Shown here: positions 35,374 to 47,013 of the stretch, one piece after another
Layout of the letters: the number at the start of each line of letters is the position of its first letter
Numbering within the stretch: position 1 is the first letter of the stretch
Assembly (NCBI GenBank): GCA_026745465.1
Contig: JACYXH010000129.1
Location: 1,624,501 to 1,688,500, forward strand
Length of the DNA: 64,000 bases
Source: Lota lota
Lineage: Eukaryota > Chordata > Actinopteri > Gadiformes > Lotidae
Direction of reading: 5' to 3'
Program-made: the position numbers and the translations under genes
The notes under the pieces: model-generated
What the model was told of the DNA's origin: nothing
Seen by the model: only the letters and a program-made list of their open reading frames with translations
Database searches by the model: none

Positions 35374-37174
35374 TCAGTGGCGGGTTTCTCTCACAGCAGA
35401 ATACAGACTCTCCTGAGTCCTTTCACTGTTCTTCTTCCCTCCTCTGGTTTTCCTGCCATTGAACCTTAAAGCTGCGTAGTTCAAGGAATCAGTTTCCCTG
35501 TCCTACAACAGAGAACTGTGCATTACTACCAAACATCTGAGAGGATTCACAGTTGACACGACATGATTTGTTTTAAAAGTAATCTAACAAACACTTATGC
35601 AAATAGTTTATATATTTGGTTGCAAATGTATACATATCTCTGGCGCTATTAAAAATAAAGTAATTCAAAATAGAATGTACTGCCGAATCAATGTAGGGGA
35701 TCTTGCATACAGAATCTTCTCTATCAAAGTGGTGGGGATGCTCTTAAATCTTTCCTTGTATGAATTTTTTGTTGAATGTGCTGTAGCGTTACCATACTTA
35801 CAAACCTGAAATGTATGATTAGAATGAGGATTACAATCACAAGCAGACAGCAAGCCAACAGTATCCGATGCACCAAGATCGCTAGATGACAGTGGGGATC
35901 TAGAATCAGACAATCAACAATGGGTCATCATTAATCCGTAGAGATCATATTCTTTCTGTAATATGCACATATAGATTCCGAATACGGCATGTGCAATTCA
36001 ATATTTCAAATACAATCTCAAATATCCCCTAAGAATTACGCATATTCAAGTTATTATCTTAAATGTCTATTGTCTTCTTAATTACATAATTAGCAAATAA
36101 ACGAAGTAGGAAATAAAATATATTGACCTGTTACGTCGATCTTAGTTCCATTTCCAAACACAACTTCCCCACATGCTGCCAAGGCACAGTAGTAAGTCCC
36201 ACCATCAGAGGTGTCTGCATTGTTCTTGGGGAGAGTGTAGACACAGCTCTGTGGAGCAGACGGAGGCCCAGAACTATTCTGACATTCACCGCTCCTGTTT
36301 CCATTCATGTAAACGACAGCAGGGTGAGATGGTCCTGATCCAGATCTGAACCAGTACACACTGGGTTCCCCTTGGCACTGGCTACTGTGGTCAGTCCTCT
36401 GGGAGGTAATAGAGCACTGTAGAGCCACAGGGTCTCCCAGCTGAACTGATGCCGACACAGGCTGTTGGACCACAGTCTGGGAGACAAACCTATGGTCATT
36501 GGGATCTGCACAGTAAAATACAGTTATCATCAAAAGGTTTTAAAATGCTTGTCATGATATTGAATATAGACATTGAAAAAGATTGATCTCACCTTTGACA
36601 GACAGAAAGGTGCAATTAAGCCACGTGTTAACTAGGTATTGCTGACATAAATAGTTTGCTTCATCACCTTTAGTTACTTTTTGAATGATCAGATTAAAGT
36701 CAGGATCACCTTCATCCACTGTGAAACTTAAATTAAAGGGGGGCTTGATCTTAATTGTATTAAACACACTTGAAGCTATCATTTGGGGAAAATGTCCAGG
36801 AGATTGCTTGAACCAGTAGATATTATCGTTATTCCTTTTTTTAACTCCACATTGAAGAGTAACAGTATCTCCAAGTCCTGCTGAAGTCAGATAGACCAAT
36901 CGAGGACTCTCATGGGCCTGAATCAGGACTAAAAAAGAAAAGAAAAATAAGATTCATGAATAAATAACCTTAAACATTTGTTGATTTTTTTTTGTGTCTT
37001 TAGTTTTGTAAATACATAAATAAATGAAGAAATAGACCTATGCAGCAATGCTAGTTACATTCTCACCAAACACCTCTGGATCATTTAAAATAAGTTACAT
37101 AAAATAGAAAGAAAAGGAATATGAGAAATAATTAACTTACGTGCTGTACTCAGAATTATCATGGCAAAAACCAT
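35374..37174 (-). CDS. nitr: Novel immune-type receptor with charged TM and no linker exon (gene 8)
   Basis: The exons in transcript order are 37141-37174, 36593-36928, 36128-36505, 35802-35899 and 35374-35502, giving 324 residues. It pairs with gene 4: the same 98-nt TM exon (DPHCHLAILVHR, then ILLACCLLVIVI), and a donor TTT|GTAAGT that is a full consensus, supporting the splice model. The linker exon is absent. Its V domain, however, is group 3 and nearly the same as that of gene 9 (YLCQQYLVNTWLNCTF), unlike gene 4. The first tail motif is LNYAALRFNG where the others read LNYAALEFSG; the Tyr and Leu positions are kept. SLYSAV is intact. As in gene 4, the frame continues past the exon 4 donor for about 26 codons, so an ITIM-less isoform is possible. 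Confidence 0.8.
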
Positions 37175-37320
37175 TGTCACGTTTTGGCGCTGAAGCTGAG
37201 CTAGCCCTGTACTCGCTCTAATGAAAGGTTTGAACTTAAAAGACACAATTTACATACCCTAGACTAACTGTGATTGGCTGCAACCTAGAGACACTGAATG
37301 AAGCGAGCCAATGATCCTCC
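37175..37320 (-). promoter_or_regulatory. Promoter-like block of NITR gene 8
   Basis: On the - strand, ATGTAAAT at 37248-37255 and CCAAT at 37273-37277. Confidence 0.45.
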
Positions 37321-37365
37321 TAGTTTTCTGTGAGGTACGGTTCATGTTAATATAATTGTGTCAGA

Positions 37366-37668
37366 TGGAAACAAAGGTTTGACAGGAAACACAGAACCAA
37401 GCCATCAGCTATCAGAGTGTTGGACTGGGTCAGAGCTTGTGGACCCCAACGAGCCAATAAACTGAGCTCATTGTGGTCCTCACCCTGCCAGGTTAACCAC
37501 CAGCTGGGCCCGGCTTCCTACCAGCTCATAGACAGGTCTCGGTGGCATGCCAGCAACCTGCGTAAGGTGCCTGCTCCTTCCCACCTCCCCGCTAATCCTG
37601 TGGTCACACAAGGAGCCCCGGGGTCAGAAGGCTTGTCCCTCCTGCTAACCATTTGCCCCTCCTGCTAA
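37366..37668 (+). pseudogene. Fossil gypsy-type integrase C-terminal fragment, copy 8
   Basis: Open from KQRFDRKHRTKPS through DWVR and WHASNLRK, like copy 6. Confidence 0.7.
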
Positions 37669-38495
37669 CTGTTTGCCCCACCAGCTGGGCTTCTTCAGGA
37701 CTATATTGTGTGAATATTGTGTTATTGGTAACCCCTTCTCAGCAAGTCGTTCTATTAGTTGTGCTTCTGTGCTGGAATACCGGTTGTGACCTTTTTGGCT
37801 CTGTTGGCCACTGTTAAGATAAACGTGTTTGAGGAAATAAAGAAGCTGTATGATCTAGACTAAATGAATATCGAGGGTCCTCGTCCTTCTCAGATAAAAC
37901 AACTTTTAGTGTGACTTCCTTTGTAGCTATTTCTTTAACCACTGGGTTGGAAAGAGAGAGCGAGGACTCAAGCAGCAGATGAGCTGAGAGGCGAGGGCTG
38001 TGGCTGGCATTGTCTCTGTTTTACACACACCACCAACACTGGTGAGCATAAATAGACCTGGCTGTAGGTATAAACAGGATGTGCTGCTGTGGTCCTTCAG
38101 AAACCAACCAGGAAATGGACATACATTTCATATCACTGACTGAACCTAAACGGTGATATTTGTGTATGTGAATAGAAAATGTTCACTTGATTCACTTGTA
38201 ATATATATTTTTAATTTTCAAAAGACTAAAGTTAATTCAGTACTTTACCAATTTTTACAATCTTATCAAAATGGTTGATTCAATTTAATTCTGAGATTTT
38301 AATATCTTAATATTATTATTCACTTGGGATCATATTGGGCTGTAGAGCATCAGATGCAACATCAGTCCATTACAGAGACACATCACCAATCATTCATACA
38401 CAACCAATGATGTCTTGGCAATTGCTACCAGCACCTTTTGTTCATGTGCTTTGTAGATCTGTCAGTTATCTTAGCCTTGTTTGGTTCTATATAGC

Positions 38496-38736
38496 GTCCC
38501 TATTTACCGGCCGGTGTCGCGTTGACGAGCAATTTAAAAGTGTAGCCCTGTGTGACATTATAAAAGTGGGAGTGTCTACTCAGATGTGTGACACACAGAT
38601 CAACTCACTCCTCCCAGTCGATGCAGTCCACCAGTCCACTCCTCCCAGTTGGGTGGACACTCCCACATTGTGATGTCATAAAGGGATGTATTCATAAATG
38701 ACTCATCAACACGACACCTTGTGGTAAAATAGGGGC
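38496..38736. mobile_element. Foldback element, copy 9
   Basis: Runs from GTCCCTATTTACCGGCCGGT to CCTTGTGGTAAAATAGGGG. Confidence 0.65.
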
Positions 38737-39574
38737 CCTAATGTACCCAGATCGGCACCAACGCTGGACCATTTCCTTGCCCCCCCCCCCCTTCCCATCA
38801 TACTCACTGTCATAATTGTATATAGCCTCGGAGCACCAGAAAAAGACTAACAGTAGAGGAAATACCGCTCAGCTCAATAGTGTAGGACGTTTTATTGACT
38901 AGAGGTGTAAGTCTTTGTTTGGTTACACACATGCGTGCTTGAGTGACACTTTGTTTGGGTACAAGATTAACCCAACTGGTGTATTTTTGACTTTCACGCC
39001 ATGAAAAGGTGCAGCCTATATAGTGTATAGCCTCATGATCTTTTGCTGTGACCGTTAGATCTGTGGTTTGAGCTGCAAAGCATCACTTACCTTGTAAGGA
39101 ATGCTCATCCTGTGCTAGCTGTGTCAGTACTGTGGTTTTAAAAGCAGAAATGTACTGAACCATCGGTCTCTAAATATCTCTCACTATGACCCCATCCGGT
39201 ATTACCTTGTTTTTTGGATATTGATTGTTTAAATCTAATTTGATAGCTGTCTTTGTATGTCAGTGTGTCCATTCTCATCTTTTACCCACTTCTCAAAGTT
39301 TCTTTATTTCATTTTTTGTAAGAAAACATGTACATTTTAACTGTAAAAGAAAGGATATGGACTATCTACTGCTGCATATCAACCAGATAGGCTTTACAAA
39401 AGACAGCATCATAAATGATGAGCAATTAAATGTTTATGATCCAAACGAAGCAACATTACTAAACATTAGAAACAATCTACATGTACTCATGACAATAAAC
39501 AAGTCCTTATCAATACCACCATTGCTACCTCCTTTAGCCTCCTGAGGCGACACAAACTCCCAGGTTGATGGACT

Positions 39575-41883
39575 TCAGTGGCAGGTTTCTCTCACAGCAG
39601 AATACAGACTCTCCTGAGTCCTTTCACTGTTCTTCTTCCCTCCTCTGGTTTTCCTGCCAGAGAACTCCAACGCTGCGTAGTTCAAGGAATCAGTTTCCCT
39701 GTCCTACAACAGAGAACTGTATTACTACGAAACATCTGAGAGGATTCACAGCTGTAGTAGAGACCACTTCTTCTAGAGTGAAAGTCAAATATTATCCTAC
39801 TTCTGTATGTGTGTTGCTGGTTTGTTACCATAACTAAACACTAGACCCGTTCATTTGACCAGGTAGCTCAACTGTTCAGATGAGAACAAAGATTGTCATT
39901 TGTGTCTAACTTTTTAAATACATTGGTACATTTTCATTTTTGATCACCAATACATTCAAAAGGCCAACGACATCTCTGCTCGAGAATGATTCATTTTAAG
40001 AATGAACAATCGATAAAACGTCACAGGATACGACTTGGTTTTGTGCTCTGTGACACAAAGTAATTGTCAAAGTCTACCAATGCAACATGTTGAACAGATG
40101 TACCTGTTGTTCCTGAATCTCTGAGTCTCGTGGAACATGGCAGGAAGCACTCTGTGTTGCTGTCAATAAGAACCAAAGAATATATATGCTCTTAATTAAA
40201 ACATGAAATACATGTCACACTACTAAATATGTCTGTCAAAACACAACGTCCGACAGAAAAAATGCTGGAGAATGTGTTGTACCTTTGCGATGATCACAAA
40301 CATGCTTTTTAATCCTGGTTAGAAATAGGATTATAATCCCAGCCAGACAGCAAGCCAACAGTATTCCAAGCACCATGGTAACTAGATGCCACTTAGGTTC
40401 TAGAATCAGATAATCACATTGGGTCATCAGAAAGCTTTAGCTCACTTTAATTCTGCACCATTTCCACTCGCATGGGCCTCATTAGTCATAAAAATATACA
40501 ACCATAAATACCTTTTATTGTAAATCCATGTGTACTTAGTTTTTCCATTTGCATCATACTTTGGGATTTTTGTTGTACTTTCTGCATTCTTCTATTTTAT
40601 AGTTTTGCCAACAAAAGAAAATACTGCGCTGCATGGCTATAATGTGCAGAGGCTTTTTACTTCCTCTTCTGAAATTATGGTTGAAATGTAAAAAATAATC
40701 CCAGAGATTTAAGGTTAAAACTAAACGGACATTTTCTTTGGGAACGTTTGGTTTGGCATACAGAGCAAAGTTGCATTCAATGCAAAGCACTTGTTTTGAG
40801 TGAATCTACACTACATAGAAAAAACGCCAATATACTGACCTGTAAGGTCGATCTTAGTTCCATTTCCAAACACAACTTCCCCACATGCTGCCAGGGCACA
40901 GTAGTAAGTCCCAGCATCAGAGGTGTCTGCATTGTTCTTGGGGAGAGTGTAGACACAGCTCTGTGGAGCAGACGGAGGCCCAGAACTATCCTGACATTCA
41001 CCGCTCCTGTTTCCATTCATGTAAACGACAGCAGGGTGAGATGGTCCTGATCCAGATCTGAACCAGTACACACTGGGTTCCCCTTGGCACTGGTTACGGT
41101 GGTCCGTCCTCTGGGAGGTAATAGAGCACTGTAGAGCCACAGGGTCTCCCAGCTGAACTGATGTCGACACAGGCTGTTGGACCACAGTCTGGGAGACAAA
41201 CCTATGGTCGTTGGGATCTCCACAGTAAAATACAGCTATCATTAAAAAGTTCTTAAAATGTTTGTAATGATATTGAATATAAACATTGAAAAAGATTGAT
41301 CTCACCTTTGACAGACAGAAAGGTGCAATTAAGCCACGTGTTAACTAGGTATTGCTGACATAAATAGTTTGCTTCATCACCTTTAGTTACTTTTTGAATG
41401 ATCAGATTAAAGTCAGGATCACCTTCATCCACTGTGAAACTTAAATTAAAGGGGGGCTTGATCTTAATTGTATTAAACACACTTGAAGCTATCATTTGGG
41501 GAAAATATCCAGGAGATTGCTTGAACCAGTGGATATTATCGTTATTCCTTCTTTTAGCTCCACAATGAAGAGTAACAGTATCTCCAAGTCCTGCTGAAGT
41601 CAGATAGACCAATCGAGGACTCTCATGGGCCTGAATCAGGACTAAAAAAGAAAAGAAAAATAAGATTTATGAATAATTAACCCTAAACATTTGTTAATTT
41701 TTTAGTGTCTTTAGTTTTGTAAATACATAAATAAATGAAGAAATAGACCTATACTGCAATGCTAGTTACATTGTCACCAAACACCTCTGGATCATTTCAA
41801 ATAAGTTACACAAAATAGAAAGAAAAGGAATAAGAAGGAATTTACTTACGTGCATTACTCAGAATTATCATGGCAAAAAACAT
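39575..41883 (-). CDS. nitr: Novel immune-type receptor, V group 3 (gene 9)
   Basis: The exons in transcript order are 41850-41883, 41306-41641, 40840-41217, 40283-40399, 40104-40159 and 39575-39703, giving 349 residues. The leader is MFFAMIILSNA. The V domain is almost the same as that of gene 8 (IHWFKQSPGYFPQMIASSVF, YLCQQYLVNTWLNC). The I domain ends FGNGTKIDLT. Two splice acceptors are unusual: exon 3 follows GTGGAG instead of GTGCAG, and exon 5 begins ATQSAS after a CAG in place of the usual GTLSAS. The TM exon starts EPKWHLV as in gene 1. The tail keeps LNYAAL and SLYSAV. Confidence 0.85.
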
Positions 41884-42030
41884 TGTCACGGTTTTGGCGC
41901 TGAAGCTGAGCTAGCCCTGTACTCGCTCTAATGAAAGATTTGGATTTAAAAGACACCATTTACATACCATAGACCAACTGTGATTGGCTGCAACCTAGAG
42001 ACACTGAATGAAGCAAGCCAATGATCCACC
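41884..42030 (-). promoter_or_regulatory. Promoter-like block of NITR gene 9
   Basis: On the - strand, ATGTAAAT at 41958-41965 and CCAAT at 41983-41987. Confidence 0.45.
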
Positions 42031-42075
42031 TAGTTTTCTGTGGGTTGCTGTTCATGTTAATATAATTGTGGCTGA

Positions 42076-42378
42076 TGGAAACAAAGGTTTGACAGGAAAC
42101 ACAGAACCAAGCCATCAGCTATCAGAGTGTTGGACTGGGTCAGAGCTTGTGGACCCCAACGAGCCAATAAACTGAGCTCATTGTGGTCCTCACCCTGCCA
42201 GGTTAACCACCAGCTGGGCCCGGCTTCCTACCAGCTCACAGACAGGTCTCGGTGGCATGCCAGCAACCTGCGTAAGGTGCCTGCTCCTTCCCACCTCCCT
42301 GCTAATCCTGTGGTCAAACAAGGAGCCCCGGGGTCAGAAGGCTTGTCCCTCCAGCTAACCGTTAACTCGTCCTGCTAA
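42076..42378 (+). pseudogene. Fossil gypsy-type integrase C-terminal fragment, copy 9
   Basis: Open through KHRTKPS, DWVR and WHASNLRK. It ends just before the VNTR. Confidence 0.7.
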
Positions 42379-42520
42379 CCGTTTGCCCCTCCTGCTAACC
42401 GTTTGCCCCTCTTGCTAACTGTTTGCCCCTCCTGCTAACCGTTTGCCCCTCCTGCTAACCGTTTAGCCCTCCAGCTAACCGTTTGCCCCACCAGCTAACC
42501 GTTTTGCCCCACCAGCTGGG
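42345..42520. repeat. VNTR, eight to nine units of about 20 bp
   Basis: Repeats of CCTCCTGCTAACCGTTTGCC with small variations (CCAGCTAACC, CTTGCTAACT). Confidence 0.85.
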
Positions 42521-43055
42521 CTCCTTCAGGACTTTGACACTTTCTTCCACACTTAAACTTTGGGGGAGTTTTTTTTTACACACACCACCCACACTTGTAA
42601 GCATAAATAGACCTGGCTGTAGGTATCAACAGGATGTGCTACTGAGGTCCTTCAGAAACCAACCAGGAAATGGACATACATTTCACATCACTGACTGAAC
42701 CTAAATGGTGATGTTTGTGTATGTGAACAGAGAATATTCACTTGTTTCACTCGTTAAATTTGTATTCTTTTTATCTCGAGTGGAGTTCATGAATTCAGTA
42801 CTTTAACAATTGTTACAATCTTATTACAATGGTTGATTCAATTTAATTCAGAGATTTTAATATCTTAATAGTATTATTCACTTGGGATCATATTGGGCTG
42901 CAGAGAGCATCAGATGCAACATCAGTCCATTACAGAGACACATCACCAATAATTCATACACAACCAATGATGTCTTGGCAATTGTTACCAGCACCTATTA
43001 TTCAGTTGCTTTGTAGATCTGTCAGTTATCTTAGCCTTGTTTGGTTCTATATAGG

Positions 43056-43294
43056 GTCTATTTACCGGCCGATGTCGCTTTGACGAGCCATTTCAAAGTG
43101 TAGTCCTGTGTGACATTATACAAGTGGGAGTGTCTACTCAGATGTGTGACACACAGATCAACTCACACCTCCCAGTCGATGCAGTCCACCAGCCCACTCC
43201 TCCCAGTTGGGTGGACACTCCCACATTGTGATGTCATAAAGGGAGATATTCAGAAAGGAATCATCAACATGACACCTTGTGGTAAAATAGGGGA
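43056..43294. mobile_element. Foldback element, copy 10
   Basis: Runs from GGTCTATTTACCGGCCGATG to CCTTGTGGTAAAATAGGGGA. Confidence 0.65.
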
Positions 43295-44101
43295 CCTTTA
43301 TCCTTCCAGTACTAGACCACCTTCGGACCTTTCTCCTTCTCCCAGTTCCCATCCTACTTGCTGTAATTAGTGTAACTAGTCACCAAGTACCAAAGAAAGA
43401 CACGCAAGAGTCACAGTAACGGAAACATGTCAGCTCAAAAGTGCAGGACGACTGCTTGACTTGATGTGTGTGTCTGCTGTGTGTAAGTATTTGTGTGCTT
43501 ACACACATTCATGCACGATAAACACTTTTTGTGGGCACAAGATCAACACATCCAATATCAATATTTTTACCTGACACATAAAAAGGTGCAGCCTATATAA
43601 TGTTTAGTCAACTGATCTAGCGCTGTGACCTTTACGCCAGTGGTTTTACCTGCAAAGCATCACTGCTCTGTTATGCGTGCTCATCCTGTGCAAGCTGTGT
43701 CAGTACTGTGGTTTGAAAAGCAGATATGAACTGAACCAGAGGTCTCTAAGTATCTTTCATGCTTTTCCCTTCCTGTTTTACCTCGTTTTTGGATATTGTT
43801 AGTTTATATCTAATTTGATTTATTTCCTATGCATATACACAAGTATAAGTTTAGGCATCAAGATTTGTTAACTGCATAATGTTTTCTTCATGGCCAAGTC
43901 CTGCTGCACATCAAACAGATTGGCTTTACAAAAGACATGACAAATGATGAGCAATTCAATGTTTATGATCCAAATAAAGCAACATTACTAAACATTAGAA
44001 ACAATCTACATATACTCATGACAATAAACAAGTCCTTATCAATACCACCATTACTACCTCCTTTAGCCTCGAGGTGACACAAACTCCCTGGTTGATGGAC
44101 T

Positions 44102-44137
44102 TCAGTGGGAGGTTTCTCTCACAGCAGAATACAGACT
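44102..44137 (-). pseudogene. Truncated tenth NITR copy (last 11 codons only)
   Basis: The - strand reads SLYSAVRETSH and stop, the end of the tail exon with the second ITIM. Similarity to the array stops exactly after ACAGACT (44137), and the next bases start an LTR-like sequence. No upstream exon is present beyond the break, so this is a remnant. Confidence 0.85.
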
Positions 44138-44610
44138 GTGTCACATCACGCCCCCTTCATTGAAGACTGCCCTCTGTTCTTTTGTTTCCTGGTCCTGATT
44201 GTTCCCACTCACCTTGATTGTTTTCACCTGTCCCTCATTAACAGTTCCCTCCTAGTGTATTTAGTCTGTGTGTTTCCCTTCCTCTGTGCCAGTTCGTCTT
44301 TGTTCCTCCGTGTCAAACGTTCCAGCATTACTTTAAGCAATTTCTACGATTCCTGGTTTTTGATTCCTGCCTGTTATCCCCTACTACGCCTTTGCCTTCT
44401 CCCTGTCGGATTGTTTGCCTGATCTCCAACTGATTACCCGTGTACCGAACCACTACGCCTGTCTACTCCCTGCCGGATTGTTTGCCTGATCTCCAACTGA
44501 TTACCGACCCTTGCTTTTTAGTAAAGACCATTCTTACTTTCCAGACTGTTTCCTCTGAGTCGTGCTTTTAAGTCATTTTTTTCCCTGTGGTTCAACTAGT
44601 TCTTACACTC
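44138..44610. mobile_element. LTR-like sequence at the array breakpoint
   Basis: It begins GTGTCACATCACGCCCCC, has a pyrimidine-rich body typical of fish gypsy LTRs (TTCACCTGTCCCTCATT, GTGTATTTAGTCTGTGTG, AGTTCGTCTTTGTTCC) and an internal duplication of about 67 bp (CGGATTGTTTGCCTGATCTC at 44407 and 44474). AGTAAAGACC lies near 44520. No coding part is beside it, so it looks like a solo LTR. The right end is not certain. Confidence 0.5.
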
Positions 44611-44880
44611 TGTCATGCTGTCACTTCCGCCACCTAGCAGGTGCCAGTATCCACCACTCCACGTGCTCTTTCATTTCCTCTTGTTTACACACCGGCGGGC
44701 AATCAACATCAACACTATCATTCAAATGTTTTGGGCATGCAGTACCAGATTAAAGAAAAAATGTTAAATGTATTCATGTTAACACATTACAAAACAAAAT
44801 AAGGCTATTTAATTTAGTTTGAATGACCAACATAAACTGTATTTCGATCCAAAGTTCACCTAAATTCTCCTAATTTGCAG
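44611..44880. other. Unassigned DNA
   Basis: AT-rich after 44700. I see no gene, no array homology and no clear repeat. Confidence 0.5.
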
Positions 44881-44884
44881 GCGC

Positions 44885-45043
44885 GGATTTGTGGGTTGGC
44901 CAGGCTTCAGTCCACGGTGGCCATTTTAGTTTTTTATTAGGCGGAACCATTTCCGGAACCATTTTACAGCCGCGACGCACCTGGGATGCATTTTAGGCGC
45001 TCACACACCCACCAGTTCCCCTGGAGACGTACCTTTACAACTG
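44885..45043 (+). promoter_or_regulatory. Candidate TATA-less promoter and first exon
   Basis: A GC-richer island in AT-rich DNA. It has three CCATTT words (GGCCATTTTAG, AACCATTTCCGG, AACCATTTTACAG) resembling YY1 sites and a TTTCCGGAA ETS-type site. It ends in ACAACTG|GTAAGT (donor at 45044), which could close a non-coding first exon of a + strand gene. The gene itself was not identified. Chance occurrence cannot be excluded. Confidence 0.35.
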
Positions 45044-45362
45044 GTAAGTCTAGTCAACCAACAAATGAGTACAGGTAAGCTTATAACATCAGAAGGAAAA
45101 TGCTTTTCGACGCTTTAAATTATTCCATCCGTGACTGTATATTTTTAGCGAAGTTTAGAAAAAATATATAAAACGGTTAGCATTAGTTAACCTTTTTTAT
45201 GCATGGTGCAAACACCTAAAGTAAAGTTATCTCCCATAAGTAAACTGTCCAGGCACAAAACAGATGTATTGTTACATTTTGAGGCATAGCAGTGTGGAGT
45301 CCAATTATATTTCGAATAATTGTTCGTCGTTCACGATGCCGACCTACTAGTAAGGCAGTAGG

Positions 45363-45645
45363 CGTTTACTCTCCGCTCATTATGTTAGTGCGTTCCGTTT
45401 TATTTCAAATACGCTGGAGGCGTTTACTCTCCGCTCATTATGTTAGTGCGTTCCGTTTTATTTCAAATACGCTGGAGGCGTTTACTCTCCGCTCATTATG
45501 TTAGTGCGTTCCGTTTTATTTCAAATACGCTGGAGGCGTTTACTCTCCGCTCATTATGTTAGTGCGTTCCGTTTTATTTCAAATACGCTGGAGGCGTTTA
45601 CTCTCCGCTCATTATGTTGGTACGTTCCGTTTTATTTCAAATAGT
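45363..45645. repeat. 58-bp minisatellite, about 4.9 copies
   Basis: The unit starts CGTTTACTCTCCGCTCATTA and repeats at 45363, 45421, 45479, 45537 and 45595. The first four units are identical; the last has G and A substitutions (TGTTGGTACGTT). The near-perfect identity points to recent amplification. Confidence 0.95.
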
Positions 45646-46650
45646 AATTCACCAGTTTAATTTCTGCCTAGCTTCCTAGTAGGGGCTTGTTTTTAGATAA
45701 TCAAAGAGTTATAGCAAACACACTAATCCTTTGCTAAAGGATACAGTCGTTTGTTGCAATATTTTAGCTAATTGTATTGCTACAGTAACTTGATTAGATT
45801 AGCTACATTGAAATAAATTATAATTCGCTTGTTTTTACTACAGAGACATCTGTCAGGGCTTGATAAGTTGAGCAGGCAATTTCATAAACATAGTTATTTA
45901 GTTAACTTTGCCAGGGCGTTATAATGATGGTACGTTTTATATATTCTGCATTTTGCATTATGTCAGAAAAATGAAGCGAGAGACAGCAGATATAGCATCG
46001 CTTTGCAACAAACCACAATAATCGCAGAATACAGCTGTTGTAAGATGACCGTGTGACAGGCATGTCATATGTGTATGTTGCAGACAAGGGGGATTCAAAA
46101 GGGAATATTATTGCCTTTGAGCATTAGTTTGAGCCAGGTGGATCCAAAAGAAAATGCACTATTACCTCTTGTTATAAGTGTAACGTAGTATTTGTGCACA
46201 ATTGTGCAGAATAATAAGTGAAGTTTACTTTCAGTGCTAGCTCAGAGGGCCAGGTCATAGGGTTTTTGAAACAGACCTCAAATGTAAAAGTTGAGACACA
46301 CTTGCGCTTATGTCAATGTAAAATATGTATACAAATTTGAATTCAGTATGTACACAACAGAGGCCTTTCGCAGAGTGCTTGGTTACAGGCAGCCATGCTG
46401 GAAGAAAGAGACCTGGACAAATATTCGGTGCAAGGCCTCTATTGTCAGTCTGTTAAGGGCTATTGTGATTTACTTTCAAATGTTCGTGCAGCTTTTTGAG
46501 ATGTGAAATTTATTCTGAGCCAAGAATTCTTGGTTTTATGTATATGTTGATTATAAAGTATTTATTGGTTACATACAGTATCATGTAATCAGACTTAGAT
46601 GAGAAATTATTTTAAAGATGTTTCTGTGTGTCTTTGTATCCCTGATGATG
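45646..46650. other. Unassigned DNA
   Basis: AT-rich, single copy in this window. No open frame with recognisable features and no repeat noticed. Confidence 0.5.
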
Positions 46651-46651
46651 A

Positions 46652-47013
46652 TGGAATCCATCTAAAACAAAGCATGTTCATTAGCAATCATATGTACACA
46701 GAAGCGCTGAGCCATCGTCAGCGAAGCCACACCGGGAGATTCTCTATACTCTCTATAATTCCACACCTTCCTCCCTTTTGGGTGGTGGGAGGTTTTGGTG
46801 TTTATAGCATGCACAGGATGGGAGGTCATAACTCACAGGACATACTTGGTGATAAATGATTCTGTGTGTCGAGGCTGACCCGGGGGTCTGTAATATTCAC
46901 ATTTGAAACCATTAAGACAGCAACCACCTGAACGCAAGCCTAACATGGGGCCGTCTCTGTTAACTTGATCAAAAGTAATCCACTCTGTTTCGTTTTGTTT
47001 CATCGGCATAATG
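46652..47013 (-). repeat. Dispersed inverted repeat, copy A
   Basis: Reverse-complement match to 53868-54313, running from GGAATCCATCTAAAACAAAG to CATCGGCATAAT. It contains a - strand frame (46833-47057) with the words TFDQVNRDG, GGCCLNGFKCEYYR and RHTESFITKYVL. It could be part of an unidentified dispersed element or a duplicated exon. Confidence 0.75.

Larger units (their letters stand above)
37321..39574. repeat. Spacer between NITR genes 8 and 9
   Basis: It holds the integrase fossil (37366-37668), two VNTR units (37636-37690), the same deletion of the purine tract as in the 7/8 spacer, the AT-rich stretch, a foldback (38496-38736), a C run (38779-38791) and the 3' flank of gene 9. Confidence 0.8.
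42031..44101. repeat. Spacer upstream of NITR gene 9
   Basis: It holds the integrase fossil (42076-42378), the longest VNTR of the array (42345-42520, eight to nine units), then a deletion joining GGGGGAG directly to TTTTTTTTACACACACC (42563-42585). After that come the AT-rich stretch, a foldback (43056-43294) and the 3' flank of the truncated tenth copy. The segment 43300-43870 resembles the + strand spacers of genes 1-4 more than its - strand neighbours; for example it has no poly-C and has GGACCTTTCTCCTTCTCCC. Confidence 0.75.
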
